Shown here piece by piece: positions 5,335 to 5,983 of a DNA stretch of 5,983 nt. Position 1 is the first letter of the stretch; every line of letters starts with the position of its first letter. The DNA comes from Deltaproteobacteria bacterium (lineage in GTDB: Bacteria > Desulfobacterota > Desulfobacteria > Desulfobacterales > JAUVVS01): positions 1-5,983 of the forward strand of contig JAUVVS010000145.1 of assembly GCA_030604545.1 (NCBI GenBank). The letters are read 5' to 3'. Below the pieces are notes generated by a model, which was given only the letters and a program-made list of their open reading frames with translations, made no database searches and was not told the origin of the DNA. Made by a program: the position numbers and the translations under genes.

Positions 5335-5983
5335 TTAGTCTCGGGCAAAAGTTATACACTGTTGTGTAAAATTGATAAGAGAATCTAGTTTATCTCCGGC
5401 GTTGCCGGAATCAATCGAATCTTTTGCCCTTTCAATACTTTGTTTGAAGTCACTTTCAAGACCTGCAGCCATAAAGGCAGCTCCGGCATTAAGCAAGACC
5501 ATATCCCGCTTTGGTCCTTTCTTGCCATCCAGGACTTCCCGGATTATACGGGCGTTTTTTTGCGCATTACCACCGTTAATGTCCTCGAGGGCCGCCGTTT
5601 TGAAACCATAATCTTCCGGCTTCATTACAAATGTATCAATATTCCCTTCCTTCAGGTGCGAGACCCTGGTTGGGCCACAGATGCTTATCTCATCAAAGGT
5701 TCCTTCACCACAAATCACAAAGGCTTCCTTGGTGCCAAGTCTTTTAAGTACGTTGGCTATTTTTTCCGTAAGTTCAAGAGAATAGACACCCAGCACCTGG
5801 ACCGTTGCCCCGGCAGGATTCGTCAAAGGCCCCAGAAGATTAAAAATGGTTCTAATCCCTATCTCTTGTCTGGGGCCGGCGGCGTATTTCATGGCCCCAT
5901 GAAAAAGGGGTGCATAGAGAAATCCTATTCCCACTTCCCGGATGCATCTTTCTATATCAGAGTAAGTGATATCTAGTTTGACA
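5335..5983 (-). CDS. trpD: Anthranilate phosphoribosyltransferase, C-terminal part (5' end beyond window)
   Basis: TrpD transfers the phosphoribosyl group of PRPP to anthranilate, the second step of tryptophan synthesis. The frame is open through the window edge, so only the last 215 residues of an enzyme usually near 340 aa are seen. The nucleotide-phosphoribosyltransferase family III signatures are present: VGIGFLYAPLFHGAMKYA (17-34 of the fragment), GIRTIFNLLGPLTNPA (42-57) and FDEIS (96-100) with the metal-binding Asp-Glu pair. The N-terminal helical domain and the glycine-rich PRPP loop lie outside. A GTG at 5934 is internal to a conserved motif and is not a start. The gene ends with TAA at 5335-5337, 4 bp from the palindromic element. 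It is presumably preceded by trpG and trpE, which cannot be seen. Confidence 0.95.
   Translation of the reverse strand, partial: VKLDITYSDIERCIREVGIGFLYAPLFHGAMKYAAGPRQEIGIRTIFNLLGPLTNPAGATVQVLGVYSLELTEKIANVLKRLGTKEAFVICGEGTFDEISICGPTRVSHLKEGNIDTFVMKPEDYGFKTAALEDINGGNAQKNARIIREVLDGKKGPKRDMVLLNAGAAFMAAGLESDFKQSIERAKDSIDSGNAGDKLDSLINFTQQCITFARD

Noticed and set aside
5932..5934. GTG at 5934 as a trpD start, making a short TrpD
   Set aside because: The frame continues upstream with conserved TrpD sequence (LDITYSDIERCIRE) to the window edge, so the gene is cut by the window rather than truncated.
5440..5976. 178-codon plus-strand open frame opposite trpD
   Set aside because: It is antisense to a well-conserved TrpD frame, has no ribosome site and reads as low-conservation shadow sequence.

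Overview
The window holds housekeeping metabolism from a bacterial chromosome of moderate, AT-leaning composition. It carries one plus-strand aldolase gene and, converging on it from the other strand, the distal part of a tryptophan operon (trpD-trpC-trpF-trpB-trpA). The gene order, the separate trpC and trpF genes, the TrpA variety (TrpA of the 'LMTHIVLGYPS ... MELQIPFSEPIADGS' kind) and the long-form class II aldolase suggest a deltaproteobacterium (Desulfobacterota, sulfate-reducer-like). That placement is inference from sequence style; no 16S or other marker is present.

Layout. Positions 1-391 are non-coding and AT-rich. They contain a long imperfect inverted repeat (arms about 62-126 and 202-269), then a separate stem-loop (322-356), then a strong Shine-Dalgarno for the aldolase gene (392-1669, 425 aa). 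Only 24 bp separate its stop from the stop of trpA. Reading the minus strand in transcription order: trpD (5' part beyond the window edge, ends 5335), a 233-bp gap filled by a palindromic, inverted-repeat-bounded element, trpC (5101-4328), trpF (4308-3667), trpB (3674-2448, overlapping trpF by 8 bp) and trpA (2455-1694, overlapping trpB by 8 bp).

How the genes work together. TrpD joins anthranilate to PRPP, TrpF isomerises phosphoribosylanthranilate, TrpC closes the indole ring, and TrpA/TrpB form tryptophan synthase, which splits indole-glycerol phosphate and condenses indole with serine. All the diagnostic catalytic residues that fall inside the window are intact. trpE and trpG, any leader attenuator and the operon promoter would lie upstream, beyond position 5983, and cannot be judged. 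The aldolase probably serves glycolysis or gluconeogenesis and has no evident functional link to the trp genes beyond being convergent.

The less ordinary content is non-coding or subtle: the 208-bp element wedged between trpD and trpC, the long inverted repeat and hairpin before the aldolase gene, an A9 run at the trpB/trpA junction where losing one A would fuse the two reading frames, and matched departures from the textbook TrpA loop 2 and TrpB COMM-domain motifs. I see no defence system, mobile-element protein, CRISPR array, tRNA or rRNA here.
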